A DNA stretch of 64,000 nt from Candidatus Poribacteria bacterium. GTDB taxonomy: Bacteria > Poribacteria > WGA-4E > GCA-2687025. The notes below the pieces were generated by a model. That model was given only the letters and a program-made list of their open reading frames with translations. It searched no databases and was not told the origin of the DNA. The position numbers and the translations under genes are program-made. Below are positions 17,510-25,952 of the stretch, in pieces. The stretch spans positions 25,478 to 89,477 of the forward strand of contig JAPPNK010000029.1 of assembly GCA_028818695.1 (NCBI GenBank), given 5' to 3'. Within the stretch, counting starts at the first letter, position 1; each line of letters begins with the position of its first letter.

Positions 17510-18028
17510 CTAAGCCTTCTCCAAAAAAACCGAATCCTCATGTATCGTCGCCTTAAAGTTCAGCAGCGGCCGATTTGCAGGTCCGACGATCACCTGTCCG
17601 TCCAATCCAAACTGCGACCCGTGGCAGGGGCATTCTAGCCGTTCTCGGTTCGCGTTGTAGGCGCTGACGCACTGCGCGTGGGTGCAGAGCGCCGTGTTCG
17701 CCGCGACCTCCTCCTCCGAGACGCGCGCGAGAAGGATCGTCTCGTTGCCGCGCCCGTTGTTGTCGGTTCCGAGCTCCATGAGAACGGCGGCGTCCTTCAC
17801 CTCCTGCGTCCCTCCGACCTGTTTCAGCTGCGCCGACATCTTCACCTCAACGCCTGGGGGCGTCTCGCCGGTTGTCGGGGGGTCGGGGTCTATCGGAGGC
17901 GGTGTAGGCGTCGGGTCGGGGTCTGTCGGCGAGGCGCCGTCTCCGCATCCAACCCAGCCCAAGATCGCCAAGACCGCTCCGCTCTGAAGAAACCGCCGCC
18001 GCGTCGTCTCGTTTCTGTTTTCGCTCAT
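17510..18028 (-). CDS. Tat-exported lipoprotein with Rieske [2Fe-2S] domain
   Basis: A protein of about 172 residues starting MSENRNETTRRRFLQS, a twin-arginine-type signal. It is followed by a hydrophobic stretch ending in the lipobox-like LGWVGC, then a Pro/Asp/Thr-rich linker. The Rieske motif pair appears as CTHAQC and CPCHGSQFGLDG, which supplies the two Cys and two His cluster ligands. It is probably a membrane-tethered periplasmic electron-transfer protein. The frame is open to 18100, overlapping the next gene. The internal ATG at 18028 gives the proper Tat signal. The partner quinol oxidase is not evident nearby. Confidence 0.88.
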   Translation of the reverse strand: MSENRNETTRRRFLQSGAVLAILGWVGCGDGASPTDPDPTPTPPPIDPDPPTTGETPPGVEVKMSAQLKQVGGTQEVKDAAVLMELGTDNNGRGNETILLARVSEEEVAANTALCTHAQCVSAYNANRERLECPCHGSQFGLDGQVIVGPANRPLLNFKATIHEDSVFLEKA

Positions 18029-18069
18029 GTACTTGTTTCCGCTCCTGTCTTTCTGATCTTTCAAAAGGT

Positions 18070-19155
18070 TTAGAGGCTCAAATTTTTGATTGGAATCCAT
18101 ATGCCGCCCGTCTGCGCCGCCAGCGAACGCTGAAACGGTTCATCGATCCCGATCACATCGACCGTGATGCGCGACCGGTACAAAGCCCCCATGACCGCCG
18201 AGCTCTTGTAGTCGCCGCCCGCCGCCTCGTCCGTCACAAACACAAAACGGCGCGACGACCCCTTCCGAAACTTCACCTCGCCAATCGACTTCATGATCGC
18301 GTTCAAACTTTTTTCGCCGCCGCTGCACTGCACCTTGCGCAGCTCCTTGCGCACCTTCTCCACATCTGAGGTCAATTTCATAAATTTCATCGATTCCTTC
18401 ATCAGCGGCTGGCGCGTATGGAAGGTCACGATACCGATCTGAAAGTCGAGGCTGCCCCTCTCCAAAACGGACGCCATCTCTTCAAGGCGGCGCGCGACCG
18501 CATAGATGTTGTCCTGCATGCTTCGGCTGATGTCCAGCAGAAAGATGACGTCAACCGGCCCGTCTCCATCGCTTTTTTTGATCATCTCCTCGGCGATCAT
18601 GCGAAGGGGGCTTTTCGGCGCTTCGATTTCCGTGTTTTCGTCCGACAAGCCGTTGGACTGGATCAGCTGCCCAAGACCGCTGCCGGTTCCTTTTCCAGGG
18701 CGCCGCCCCGCTCCTTCTCCGCGTCCGCTGGTTGCGGCTCCCCTTGAGGCGCTGCGCGTTCCAGACGGCGCCTTATTCACATCGGCAGAAAGAGCCGACA
18801 GTTGAAATTCGGTCGACTTCGCGTCCGGCAGCGCCGCGTCGGTGCGCATCTTCATCGGGCGGGACGGGGTCGGCGTCGGAGGCGCGAGCGTCGGCGCATG
18901 CAGGGAGGCTCCTGCTATGTTTTCTTTGCGGAATTTGGGCCGCGCCGTCTCTTTGCGCATCTTCAGTCGGCGCGCCGCCGGCGTCAGAGAACGTTTTTCG
19001 GGCTGAATCAGCTCTGCGGCGATTCCGCCCTCCGTTTTGATATGCTCGTGGACCTGCAGACTCGCCAGACCGATTAGCAGCAGCGCATGAAAGACAAACG
19101 ACGCCATTAACGCGACGCGCCCCGCTGACGGATTCTTTTGCGTTTCACTCCGCAT
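18070..19155 (-). CDS. Membrane-anchored von Willebrand factor A domain protein (copy 1)
   Basis: A protein of about 361 residues with one N-terminal membrane segment (residues about 15-36, VALMASFVFHALLLIGLASL). A Pro/Arg-rich linker follows, reminiscent of TonB-like proteins, and then a C-terminal vWA domain with the MIDAS motif DISRS and a later TDE. The function is unknown. A metal-dependent adhesion or assembly role on the periplasmic side is the usual reading. The start is the ATG at 19155, which sits 7 bases after GGAGGA. A paralogue with the same architecture is encoded at 56.9-58.1 kb. Confidence 0.8.
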   Translation of the reverse strand: MRSETQKNPSAGRVALMASFVFHALLLIGLASLQVHEHIKTEGGIAAELIQPEKRSLTPAARRLKMRKETARPKFRKENIAGASLHAPTLAPPTPTPSRPMKMRTDAALPDAKSTEFQLSALSADVNKAPSGTRSASRGAATSGRGEGAGRRPGKGTGSGLGQLIQSNGLSDENTEIEAPKSPLRMIAEEMIKKSDGDGPVDVIFLLDISRSMQDNIYAVARRLEEMASVLERGSLDFQIGIVTFHTRQPLMKESMKFMKLTSDVEKVRKELRKVQCSGGEKSLNAIMKSIGEVKFRKGSSRRFVFVTDEAAGGDYKSSAVMGALYRSRITVDVIGIDEPFQRSLAAQTGGIWIPIKNLSL

Positions 19156-19302
19156 ACGATATCCTCCGAACATTTATGCTGTACCCTATTACAGGATACA
19201 GCTCAAAGCGGGCAAACGCAACCAGAGCTTTGAAGGCAAGCGCCTTAGCTGGGACAACGCTGGACGTAAACGCCTCCCCGCCAAAGCGTCGTCTGCCGCC
19301 GC

Positions 19303-19339
19303 TCAACATGTTGACGTGCGCCTCCATAAACGGTATTCT
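19303..19339 (+). promoter_or_regulatory. Sigma-70-type promoter with overlapping 12-bp palindrome
   Basis: TTGACG (19311-19316) and TATTCT (19334-19339) are 17 bases apart, with a predicted start near 19346, upstream of the GTG at 19381. The perfect palindrome TCAACATGTTGA (19303-19314) covers the first half of the -35 box. It could be an operator, although no regulator can be named. Confidence 0.5.
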
Positions 19340-19380
19340 TTTGGCGCGCATCGGAAATCATCATAGCGGGAAGGGCGCGC

Positions 19381-20220
19381 GTGGCTAAAAAATACACTCG
19401 TCAACAAATGCTTGACCGCCTACATGCCCAACTGAGCGCCGGCAAGGCTCTCATCGGCGCAGGCGCAGGAACAGGCATCTCTGCCAAATTCATTGAGCGC
19501 GGCGGAGCCGATTTTATCATCATCTACAACTCAGGGCGGTTTCGTATGGCGGGCGTCGCTTCGCCTGCCGGGCTGCTTGCATACGGCAACGCAAACGACA
19601 TCATGATGGAGATGGGCGAGCGGGAAGTGCTGCCTGTCGCGCGCGAAATACCGGTCATCGCCGGCGTGAATGGCTCCGATCCAACGCGCGAAATGGAACC
19701 GTTTTTGCGCAAGGTGAACGCTCTCAACTTCACCGGCGTCAACAACTTCCCAACCGTCGGCGCCTTCGACGGCGAATTCCGCGTCACCCTAGAGGAAGTC
19801 GGCCTCGGATACTACACCGAAGTGGAAATGATACGACTGGCGCATGAGCAGGACATGTTCACCATCCCCTATGTTTACGATGAACAGCAGGCGCGCGATA
19901 TGACAAACGCGGGCGCGGACGCGCTCATCGCCCATGTCGGCACCACGACCGGCGGAAGCATCGGCGCCCGCACGGCTGTAACGCATGACGAGGCGGCTGA
20001 CATCACGCGCCGAATCTTGGAAGCTGCGCGCGGGATTCGAGAATCGGTTCTGATCCTGACCCACGGCGGTCCGACCGAAACCCCCGACGACGTCCAGTAT
20101 ATCGTCGAGAAATCAGGCGCGGACGGGTTTGTCGGCGCCTCCACGATTGAGCGCTTAGCGACCGAACCGGCGATCAAGGCGCGGACCGAAGAGCTGAAAC
20201 AGGTTCGCGTTTCCTCTTGA
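19381..20220 (+). CDS. Phosphoenolpyruvate hydrolase family (TIM-barrel) protein
   Basis: This 279-residue protein resembles the PEP-hydrolase/TIM-barrel signal transduction family (PF09370). Recognisable stretches are LIGAGAGTGISAKFIERGGAD, NSGRFRMAG, GVNGSDPT, the NNFPTVGAFDG region, and ILTHGGPTETPDD near the C-terminus. Family members split C-C or C-O bonds of small carbonyl compounds. The substrate here is unknown. The start is GTG with GGAAGGG at a normal distance. The stop overlaps the start region of the transporter gene that follows, suggesting that the enzyme processes the transported compound (inference). Confidence 0.82.
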   Translation: MAKKYTRQQMLDRLHAQLSAGKALIGAGAGTGISAKFIERGGADFIIIYNSGRFRMAGVASPAGLLAYGNANDIMMEMGEREVLPVAREIPVIAGVNGSDPTREMEPFLRKVNALNFTGVNNFPTVGAFDGEFRVTLEEVGLGYYTEVEMIRLAHEQDMFTIPYVYDEQQARDMTNAGADALIAHVGTTTGGSIGARTAVTHDEAADITRRILEAARGIRESVLILTHGGPTETPDDVQYIVEKSGADGFVGASTIERLATEPAIKARTEELKQVRVSS

Positions 20221-20225
20221 AATTG

Positions 20226-22670
20226 ATGAGGCTTGCGCTCGCTCTCTTCTGTTGCGCGTTCTTGCCCGCGGCGGCTCTTGCCGAGACGGACGAATCTTTA
20301 GAGCCGATTGAGCTGGTCGTTTGGGGGCTTGGAGAAGGCGAATCGCAGATTGGGCGAGTCGCCGCGATGGACGAATTTGAACGCCGCTGGAACGCCGACT
20401 CGTCGCGCCCGCCGTTGAAGATCGTCAAGTCGGTTCAAGGCGGACGCATGAATCCGCAGCGTCTCATGACCGCCATCGCGGGCGGCGCGCCGCCGGATGT
20501 TGTCAATCAAGACCGCTTTTCTATCGGCGGATGGGCGTCGCGCGGCGCCTTTCTTCCGCTCAACCCGTTTATGGAAGCGGACGACAAAACGGACCCGCTT
20601 TCTGTTCGCAGAGAGGATTACTTCAAAGCGTGCTGGGAGGAGGCGGTTTATGAAGGAAACGTCTATGCCGTCCCGAACAGCTCGGACGCGCGCGTTCTTT
20701 TTTACAACATGGACCTCCTTGAGGCGGCGGGTTATGTGGACGAACAGGGAAGGGCGAAGCCGCCGAAAACATGGGCGGAGTTGAAAGAGTATGCCGTTCG
20801 GTTGACCGTAGAAGACGCGGACGGCAGCTATGAGCGGATCGGGTTTATTCCAAACTACGGAAACAGCTGGCTGTATCTCTACGGATGGCAGAACGAGGGC
20901 AGGTTCATGAGCGCGGACGGGGAGACCTGCACATTGGACGATCCGCGCATCGTGGAGGCGCTGGAGTATATGAAGGAGGTTTACGAGGCGCTGGGGGGGC
21001 GGGCGGCGGTTGAATCGTTCATCTCCGTTTTTCAAGCGGGGGCTTTGGATCCGTTTTTGAACGGCAAGGTGGCTATGAAGATCGACACGAACGGGTTTAT
21101 GGGAACCGTCGCGCGCTGGCGCCCCGATCTGCGTTTTGGCGTCGCGCCGGCTCCGCGCCCCGAAGCGTACGCCGATGAGCCTCTCACCTGGTCGGGCGGT
21201 TTTTCATGGGCAATTCCGCGCGGAGCGAAGCATCCGGACGCCGCCTGGCAGTTTATACGATGGATGAGCGGCGTTGAGGCGGCTAAGATCGAAAATCTGG
21301 CGCTTCAGCGGTACAACAAGGCGCGCGGCCGCCTCTATGTCCCCGGCATATCCGCCAACGCGCGCGTCAATGAATGGACGCTCGGCAACATTGTCGAAAA
21401 CAGCCGCGAGCTAGAGCTGCACGGATTCGCCGAACATTACAAAACATGCGTACGGCTGATGCGCTACAGCCGCTTCCGCCCTGTGACGCCGGTCGGACAG
21501 CTGCTTTGGGATGAACATCGCCGCGCCTTCGACCGCGCCACGCTCTCCCCGCGGCAGTTCACGCCGCAGAAGGCTCTCGAAATCGGCGCAAATGAAACGC
21601 AGCGCGAACTGATACGACTAAAACAGAGCAGAGAACGCAATCCGATGTATTGGACAATCGCCGTGCCGCTCCTGCTGCTCGCCGTCGGAATCGGCGCGGC
21701 GCTCGTCTTCGCAAGAGGGCATGCCGCTCGACAACAGGCGCTGCGCCCAGACGCCAAACGGGAGGCGTTCGCTGGCTATCTCTTCGCGTCGCCATGGATC
21801 TTCGGCTTCCTGCTGTTGACGGTCGGGCCCGTCAGCGCGTCGATACTTCTCAGCTTCACCGAATACGACGCCCTGAACCCAGCCAAGTTTGCGGGTTTGG
21901 ATAACTACGTCTATTTGACAACCAAAGACCCTGTCTTTTGGAAATCGCTCGGAAACACGGCGTATATGGCGCTGGCGGTTCCGTTGGGAATGGCGGTCGG
22001 GCTTGCGCTGGCAATGCTGTTGAGCGCAGAAACGCGCGGCTCCGCGGCGTATCGAACCTTTTTCTACCTGCCCGCTGTCGTCCCTGTCGTCGCCAGCTCC
22101 ATTCTCTGGGTGTGGGTCCTGAATCCGAATAGCGGGCTGCTCAACACGGCGCTTCAGTTTGTCGGCCTTGACGGCATGGCGGAATCGGCGGCGAGACGGT
22201 TCGGCGCGGACGGGCTGTTCTGGCTTCAAGAAGAATCGCTCGCCAAACCGGCGATCGTGCTGATGGGACTATGGAGCGCCGGTTCCAGCATGGTGATCTG
22301 GCTCGCAGGTTTGAAAAGCGTTCCGAAGCAGCTGTACGAGGCGGCGGAGATCGACGGCGCGGGGCGCATCGCCCGATTCATTCGAATCACATTGCCGATG
22401 CTGACCCCGTATATCTTCTTCAACCTTGTCATGGGAATCATCGGCGCCTTTCAGATTTTCACACAGGCATATGTAATGACAGAAGGCGGGCCGGCGGACT
22501 CGACGCTCTTCTATGTGTACTATCTCTTCAACAACGCCTTCCGTTACTTTCGAATGGGGTACGCTTCTGCGATGGCGTGGATCCTGTTCGGCATTATTCT
22601 CATTTTGACGCTCATTCAGTTCAAGCTCGCCCCGCGCTGGGTTCACTATGGATCGAGCGACTCTTCATGA
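20226..22670 (+). CDS. Fused solute-binding protein / MalF-type ABC permease
   Basis: A protein of about 814 residues that joins two normally separate subunits. Residues about 1-20 are a signal peptide (RLALALFCCAFLPAAALA). Residues about 25-450 are a family 1 extracellular sugar-binding protein (IELVVWGLGEGESQ, GAPPDVVNQDRF, and AAWQFIRWMSG near the end). A membrane segment lies at about 470-490, and a complete MalF-type permease follows from about 510 onward, with the EAA loop LYEAAEIDGAGRIARFIRITLP. The binding domain would thus be tethered to the permease. TTG 20217 (TTGA overlap with the previous stop) is an alternative start. The stop overlaps the next permease gene as ATGA. No ATPase gene is in this cluster. 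Confidence 0.9.
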   Translation: MRLALALFCCAFLPAAALAETDESLEPIELVVWGLGEGESQIGRVAAMDEFERRWNADSSRPPLKIVKSVQGGRMNPQRLMTAIAGGAPPDVVNQDRFSIGGWASRGAFLPLNPFMEADDKTDPLSVRREDYFKACWEEAVYEGNVYAVPNSSDARVLFYNMDLLEAAGYVDEQGRAKPPKTWAELKEYAVRLTVEDADGSYERIGFIPNYGNSWLYLYGWQNEGRFMSADGETCTLDDPRIVEALEYMKEVYEALGGRAAVESFISVFQAGALDPFLNGKVAMKIDTNGFMGTVARWRPDLRFGVAPAPRPEAYADEPLTWSGGFSWAIPRGAKHPDAAWQFIRWMSGVEAAKIENLALQRYNKARGRLYVPGISANARVNEWTLGNIVENSRELELHGFAEHYKTCVRLMRYSRFRPVTPVGQLLWDEHRRAFDRATLSPRQFTPQKALEIGANETQRELIRLKQSRERNPMYWTIAVPLLLLAVGIGAALVFARGHAARQQALRPDAKREAFAGYLFASPWIFGFLLLTVGPVSASILLSFTEYDALNPAKFAGLDNYVYLTTKDPVFWKSLGNTAYMALAVPLGMAVGLALAMLLSAETRGSAAYRTFFYLPAVVPVVASSILWVWVLNPNSGLLNTALQFVGLDGMAESAARRFGADGLFWLQEESLAKPAIVLMGLWSAGSSMVIWLAGLKSVPKQLYEAAEIDGAGRIARFIRITLPMLTPYIFFNLVMGIIGAFQIFTQAYVMTEGGPADSTLFYVYYLFNNAFRYFRMGYASAMAWILFGIILILTLIQFKLAPRWVHYGSSDSS

Positions 22671-24334
22671 ACAGGGCAAGGTTGAAACGCGCGGCGCAGC
22701 ATGCGGTTCTCATCTTCGGATCGGTTCTTTTTGCGCTTCCGTTTATCTGGCTTGTCTCGACCAGCTTGAAATGGGACAGGGAGCTGTTCATGGAGCCGTC
22801 CAGCTGGTTCGACAGGCTGCGCCCGCGTCTGCCGTACCGCGTCTTGAGGACGCCTTACATCGCTGAACGCGACACGCTGCCGTTTCAAAAACCATCGTCG
22901 ATGGATGAAAGAAAATGGCAGGCGCTGAGAGGAAGCCTTGAGTCGCTGCTGTGGGAAGAGGCGCAGCAGGTTCTGACGCGGCGCGACTATCCCGACGCGG
23001 CGCGCAACGCTCTTCGAACGCATATCGCCCGCGACCTGTGGAGACAAATTGCCGCCGAAAAGCCGAAAGCGCTCTGGAACAAATCGGAGGAGCGGATCAA
23101 GGCGGAGATTGCGAACAGCGTCTCTTATGAAAAGATTGAAAGCGCATGGAACCGATTGTACCGGTCGATTCGTCTTGGAACGCCTTCGGTTCAGAGCATC
23201 GACCGAAGCGAGTATAAAGCGGAGGACGGAAAATGGAGCGCGTCTCGGGGCGGTTCGCTCATTTCTCCGCGCGAAACGCTCAGGTCCGCCCAAGAAATAT
23301 GGACAGACTATCAACGCGCCCCTGCGCCTCCGTACGCCTCATACTATGCATATGAGATCGACTCGCCTGTTCAGTCGAGCGATCTGCGGGCGGTCATTGT
23401 CCCGATACGCGCGGATGAATCGTACCATCATTTCACCGCCGAGGTTGTGGCGGGCGGCGAGACCTACGTCAGCAAGAAGCCGTTCATACTCCAAAACTAC
23501 GGCTGGAACGAGACGCTGTTTCAGCTGCAGGGAGAGCCGTCGGACAGGGAGGCGATACCCCTTGAAAAGGCTGACAGGGCTTCTTCGGTTGGGAAGTCTG
23601 GGCGCGCGAAGATTGTGTTGACGCTGCACCGAGCTCCGTATCTGCTGGCGGCGTACCGCAAATTTTCCCGCAACTACTCTGAGGCGTCGTCGTTTGTCAG
23701 CTTTTGGCGTTATGTGTTGAACACGGCAATTGTGACGGCGTTGAGCGTCGCAGCGCAACTGCTGTCCTGTTCGTTGGCAGCGTATGCGTTTGCGCGTCTG
23801 CGCTGGCCGGGGCGCGACAAGCTCTTTTTCCTGCTCATCTGTACCATGATGCTTCCGCCGCAGGTGACGATGGTTCCGCTGTTTATTCTGGCGCGGAATC
23901 TGGGGCTGTATGACACGCTGCATCCGCTGTGGGGGACATCGCTGTTTGGGAGCGCGTTTTTTATTTTTCTGATGCGGCAATTTTTACTGGGCGCGCCGCG
24001 CGACCTTGAAGACGCCGCAAAGCTGGACGGATGCGGCTTCTTCGGGCTGTATTGGCGCGTCATACTTCCGCTGGTGAAACCGGCGCTTGCCGCCGTCGCC
24101 GTCCTGCAGTTCATGGGCGCGTGGAACGACTTTTTATCCCCGCTCATCTATATCAGCAGCGAAAGCAAAATGACCTTGTCGCTGGGTCTTCAACTGTTCG
24201 AATCGACGCACGGAGCCGAGTATGGAATGCTCATGGCAGCTTCGACGGTCATGACGCTGCCGGTTGCGGCGCTCTTCTTCTTTGCGCAGCGGTATTTCAT
24301 TCAAGGCATCGCGCTAACAGGCATCCGCGGCTAA
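22667..24334 (+). CDS. MalG-type ABC permease with a ~290-residue periplasmic insertion
   Basis: This is a 555-residue permease; MalG-type proteins are usually about 280. Membrane segment 1 is at about 12-31 and is followed by the usual STSLKWDRELFMEP. Instead of about 40 residues, some 290 residues intervene before the normal NYSEA..FWRYVLNTAIV (about 336-356). The core permease then follows, with its EAA loop (DLEDAAKLDGCGFFGLYWRVILPLVKP, about 447-472). The inserted segment is helical at first (80-165) and beta-like later (220-320), and should lie in the periplasm. The start is the ATG overlapping the previous stop. The upstream open frame is only a shadow of the fusion gene. Confidence 0.88.
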   Translation: MNRARLKRAAQHAVLIFGSVLFALPFIWLVSTSLKWDRELFMEPSSWFDRLRPRLPYRVLRTPYIAERDTLPFQKPSSMDERKWQALRGSLESLLWEEAQQVLTRRDYPDAARNALRTHIARDLWRQIAAEKPKALWNKSEERIKAEIANSVSYEKIESAWNRLYRSIRLGTPSVQSIDRSEYKAEDGKWSASRGGSLISPRETLRSAQEIWTDYQRAPAPPYASYYAYEIDSPVQSSDLRAVIVPIRADESYHHFTAEVVAGGETYVSKKPFILQNYGWNETLFQLQGEPSDREAIPLEKADRASSVGKSGRAKIVLTLHRAPYLLAAYRKFSRNYSEASSFVSFWRYVLNTAIVTALSVAAQLLSCSLAAYAFARLRWPGRDKLFFLLICTMMLPPQVTMVPLFILARNLGLYDTLHPLWGTSLFGSAFFIFLMRQFLLGAPRDLEDAAKLDGCGFFGLYWRVILPLVKPALAAVAVLQFMGAWNDFLSPLIYISSESKMTLSLGLQLFESTHGAEYGMLMAASTVMTLPVAALFFFAQRYFIQGIALTGIRG

Positions 24335-24374
24335 ATTCAAATCCCACCTGCAAGGCAGCGGACGAAGCGAAGGT

Positions 24375-24402
24375 TTGAGGAGATTGGCGGGCAGACTATA
24401 CT
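24375..24402 (+). promoter_or_regulatory. Sigma-70-type promoter for the UbiA-family gene
   Basis: TTGAGG (24375-24380) and TATACT (24397-24402) are 16 bases apart. The predicted start near 24409 is followed by a leader of about 48 bases. Confidence 0.45.
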
Positions 24403-24456
24403 AATTACGGCGCGGACAAATGAACGGACGGGGACAGGAAAGGGGCGGGCGAGGAG

Positions 24457-25380
24457 ATGCGGAGCAAAACAGGCGCCTATCTGGAGCTGATACGGTACCC
24501 GCTGCTGGCGATACCGATTGCGGCGTCGCTGCCGGGGATCGTTCTGGCGGCGGCGGAGGTCGGAATCAATTGGCGCGTCTTTGCGGCGCCGGCGACGGCG
24601 CTGTGCGGCTATTTCGCCGGTATGATCAAGAACGACTACTTCCACCGCGAACATGACCGCGCCGCGAACCCCGACCGACCGCTTCCCTCCGGACGCGCCC
24701 GCCCCAAGACGGCGCATCGACTCGCCTCCGGGATGTATATCGCGTGCGTCCTGAGCGGCTTTGCGATGGGCTGGCGCGCCGGGCTGCTGACGATGTGCCT
24801 CGTCGCCGTGTCGCATTCGTATAACGCCTATCTGAAAATGCGCGGCGTCTGGGGCAGCGTTGCGCTTCCGTTCGGCATCGCGCTGTTGAGCGTGTACGGG
24901 TCGGTGTGCGTGTCGGGGGGCGTCTCGCCGGGCGTCTGGTTCTGCTTTGCGACCATTTTTTTATACGACGCGGGCGTTCATATTATCAGCGCGTTTAAAG
25001 ACATGGAGCGGGACAAAGCGCTGGGCGTTGTGACGACGCCGCTGCAGATTGGAGCGCGGCGCGCGATGGCTGTTTCGTGGATCTTGACGGCGGGGGCGTT
25101 TGCGGCCGCATTGACGTTCGCGCTGCGCGTCGGGTCGGCGGCGCAGGGGGCATGCGTCGGTTTGGCGTTTGCGGTCGCGGTTTGGACGCGGCTGCCGCTC
25201 CTGCGCGAGGCGTCGGAGAAGAACGGGTATGCGGCGCTCAAAGGCTCCATGATCGGGGCGGCGCTGCTGTTTCCGTCGCCGATTGCGGGCGTCCTGCCGT
25301 TCTGGTGGGCGGCGGGGACGGTCGCTGCGCTGGCAGGGCTGACAGCGGTTCTGCTGGGGCGCAGCCGTCAGGAGGTGTGA
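24457..25380 (+). CDS. UbiA-family prenyltransferase
   Basis: This is a 307-residue polytopic membrane protein. The first Asp-rich motif is KNDYFHREHDRAANPDRPLP (residues about 58-77, an NDxxxxxxD pattern) and the second is KDMERDKALG (about 181-190, equivalent to DxxxD). Both are characteristic of UbiA-type intramembrane prenyltransferases, which join isoprenyl diphosphates to aromatic or other acceptors. The acceptor cannot be deduced. It is convergent with the CDP-alcohol phosphatidyltransferase gene, with a 16-bp gap. Confidence 0.85.
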   Translation: MRSKTGAYLELIRYPLLAIPIAASLPGIVLAAAEVGINWRVFAAPATALCGYFAGMIKNDYFHREHDRAANPDRPLPSGRARPKTAHRLASGMYIACVLSGFAMGWRAGLLTMCLVAVSHSYNAYLKMRGVWGSVALPFGIALLSVYGSVCVSGGVSPGVWFCFATIFLYDAGVHIISAFKDMERDKALGVVTTPLQIGARRAMAVSWILTAGAFAAALTFALRVGSAAQGACVGLAFAVAVWTRLPLLREASEKNGYAALKGSMIGAALLFPSPIAGVLPFWWAAGTVAALAGLTAVLLGRSRQEV

Positions 25381-25396
25381 GGGCGGCGCAAGCGGC

Positions 25397-25948
25397 TCAC
25401 TTTTCAAAGCGGACGGCAAGCCCGGCAACGGTCGGCGCGGCGCGCATCAAACAGACCGCCACCGCAACATAGGCGAAAGCCCGCCCCGCAGAGACCATCT
25501 CCAGCGCAAGAAAAGAGACCGCCAAAGCCTTGACGAGACCGTACCCGCCGCGGCTCCATACAGGATCGCATAGCGCGCGGCTCCATTCTGAATGAGAATG
25601 TTTGCGAAAGAGACCGGTTCCCAATGTGCGTATTATGACAACGCCAGCGACCCAGAACGGCAGCGCGCCTTTAATGCCGAAATATATCCAGAATGTCCAC
25701 TCAACGGCGCGGTCGGTTAACACATCTAGGCGCGCTCCATACGAAGAAGTCTCGCCAGAACAACGAGCGGCTTTCCCGTCCAGCGCGTCCGATAGAAACA
25801 TGAGCGCGATCAACACAGCGGCGGCGATGCGCATCTCCAACTCCAGCAGCCAAACAGCGAACGGAATCGCCGCCATGCGAAACAATGTCAGCGCATTCGC
25901 GGTCGCGCGCCCATGACGCTCCATCCAAGAGGAAAAGCGCGCTTTCAT
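25397..25948 (-). CDS. CDP-alcohol phosphatidyltransferase
   Basis: This is a 183-residue membrane enzyme with the family signature at about residues 54-79. It reads DALDGKAARCSGETSSYG followed by ARLDVLTD, which fits DxxDGxxAR(x8)GxxxDxxxD. It transfers a phosphoalcohol from a CDP-linked donor to another alcohol in the membrane. It is the last gene of the putative sigma-54-controlled transcript and begins 5 bp after the stop of the STT3-like gene. A role in making a lipid carrier or anchor for that locus is possible but is inference. Confidence 0.87.
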   Translation of the reverse strand: MKARFSSWMERHGRATANALTLFRMAAIPFAVWLLELEMRIAAAVLIALMFLSDALDGKAARCSGETSSYGARLDVLTDRAVEWTFWIYFGIKGALPFWVAGVVIIRTLGTGLFRKHSHSEWSRALCDPVWSRGGYGLVKALAVSFLALEMVSAGRAFAYVAVAVCLMRAAPTVAGLAVRFEK

Positions 25949-25952
25949 ACGC

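Noticed and set aside
22271-22666. Long N-terminal extension of the second permease frame
   Set aside because: It overlaps the C-terminus of the fusion permease in another frame and reads as low-complexity Arg/His-rich shadow. The ATGA overlap at 22667 gives a normal start.
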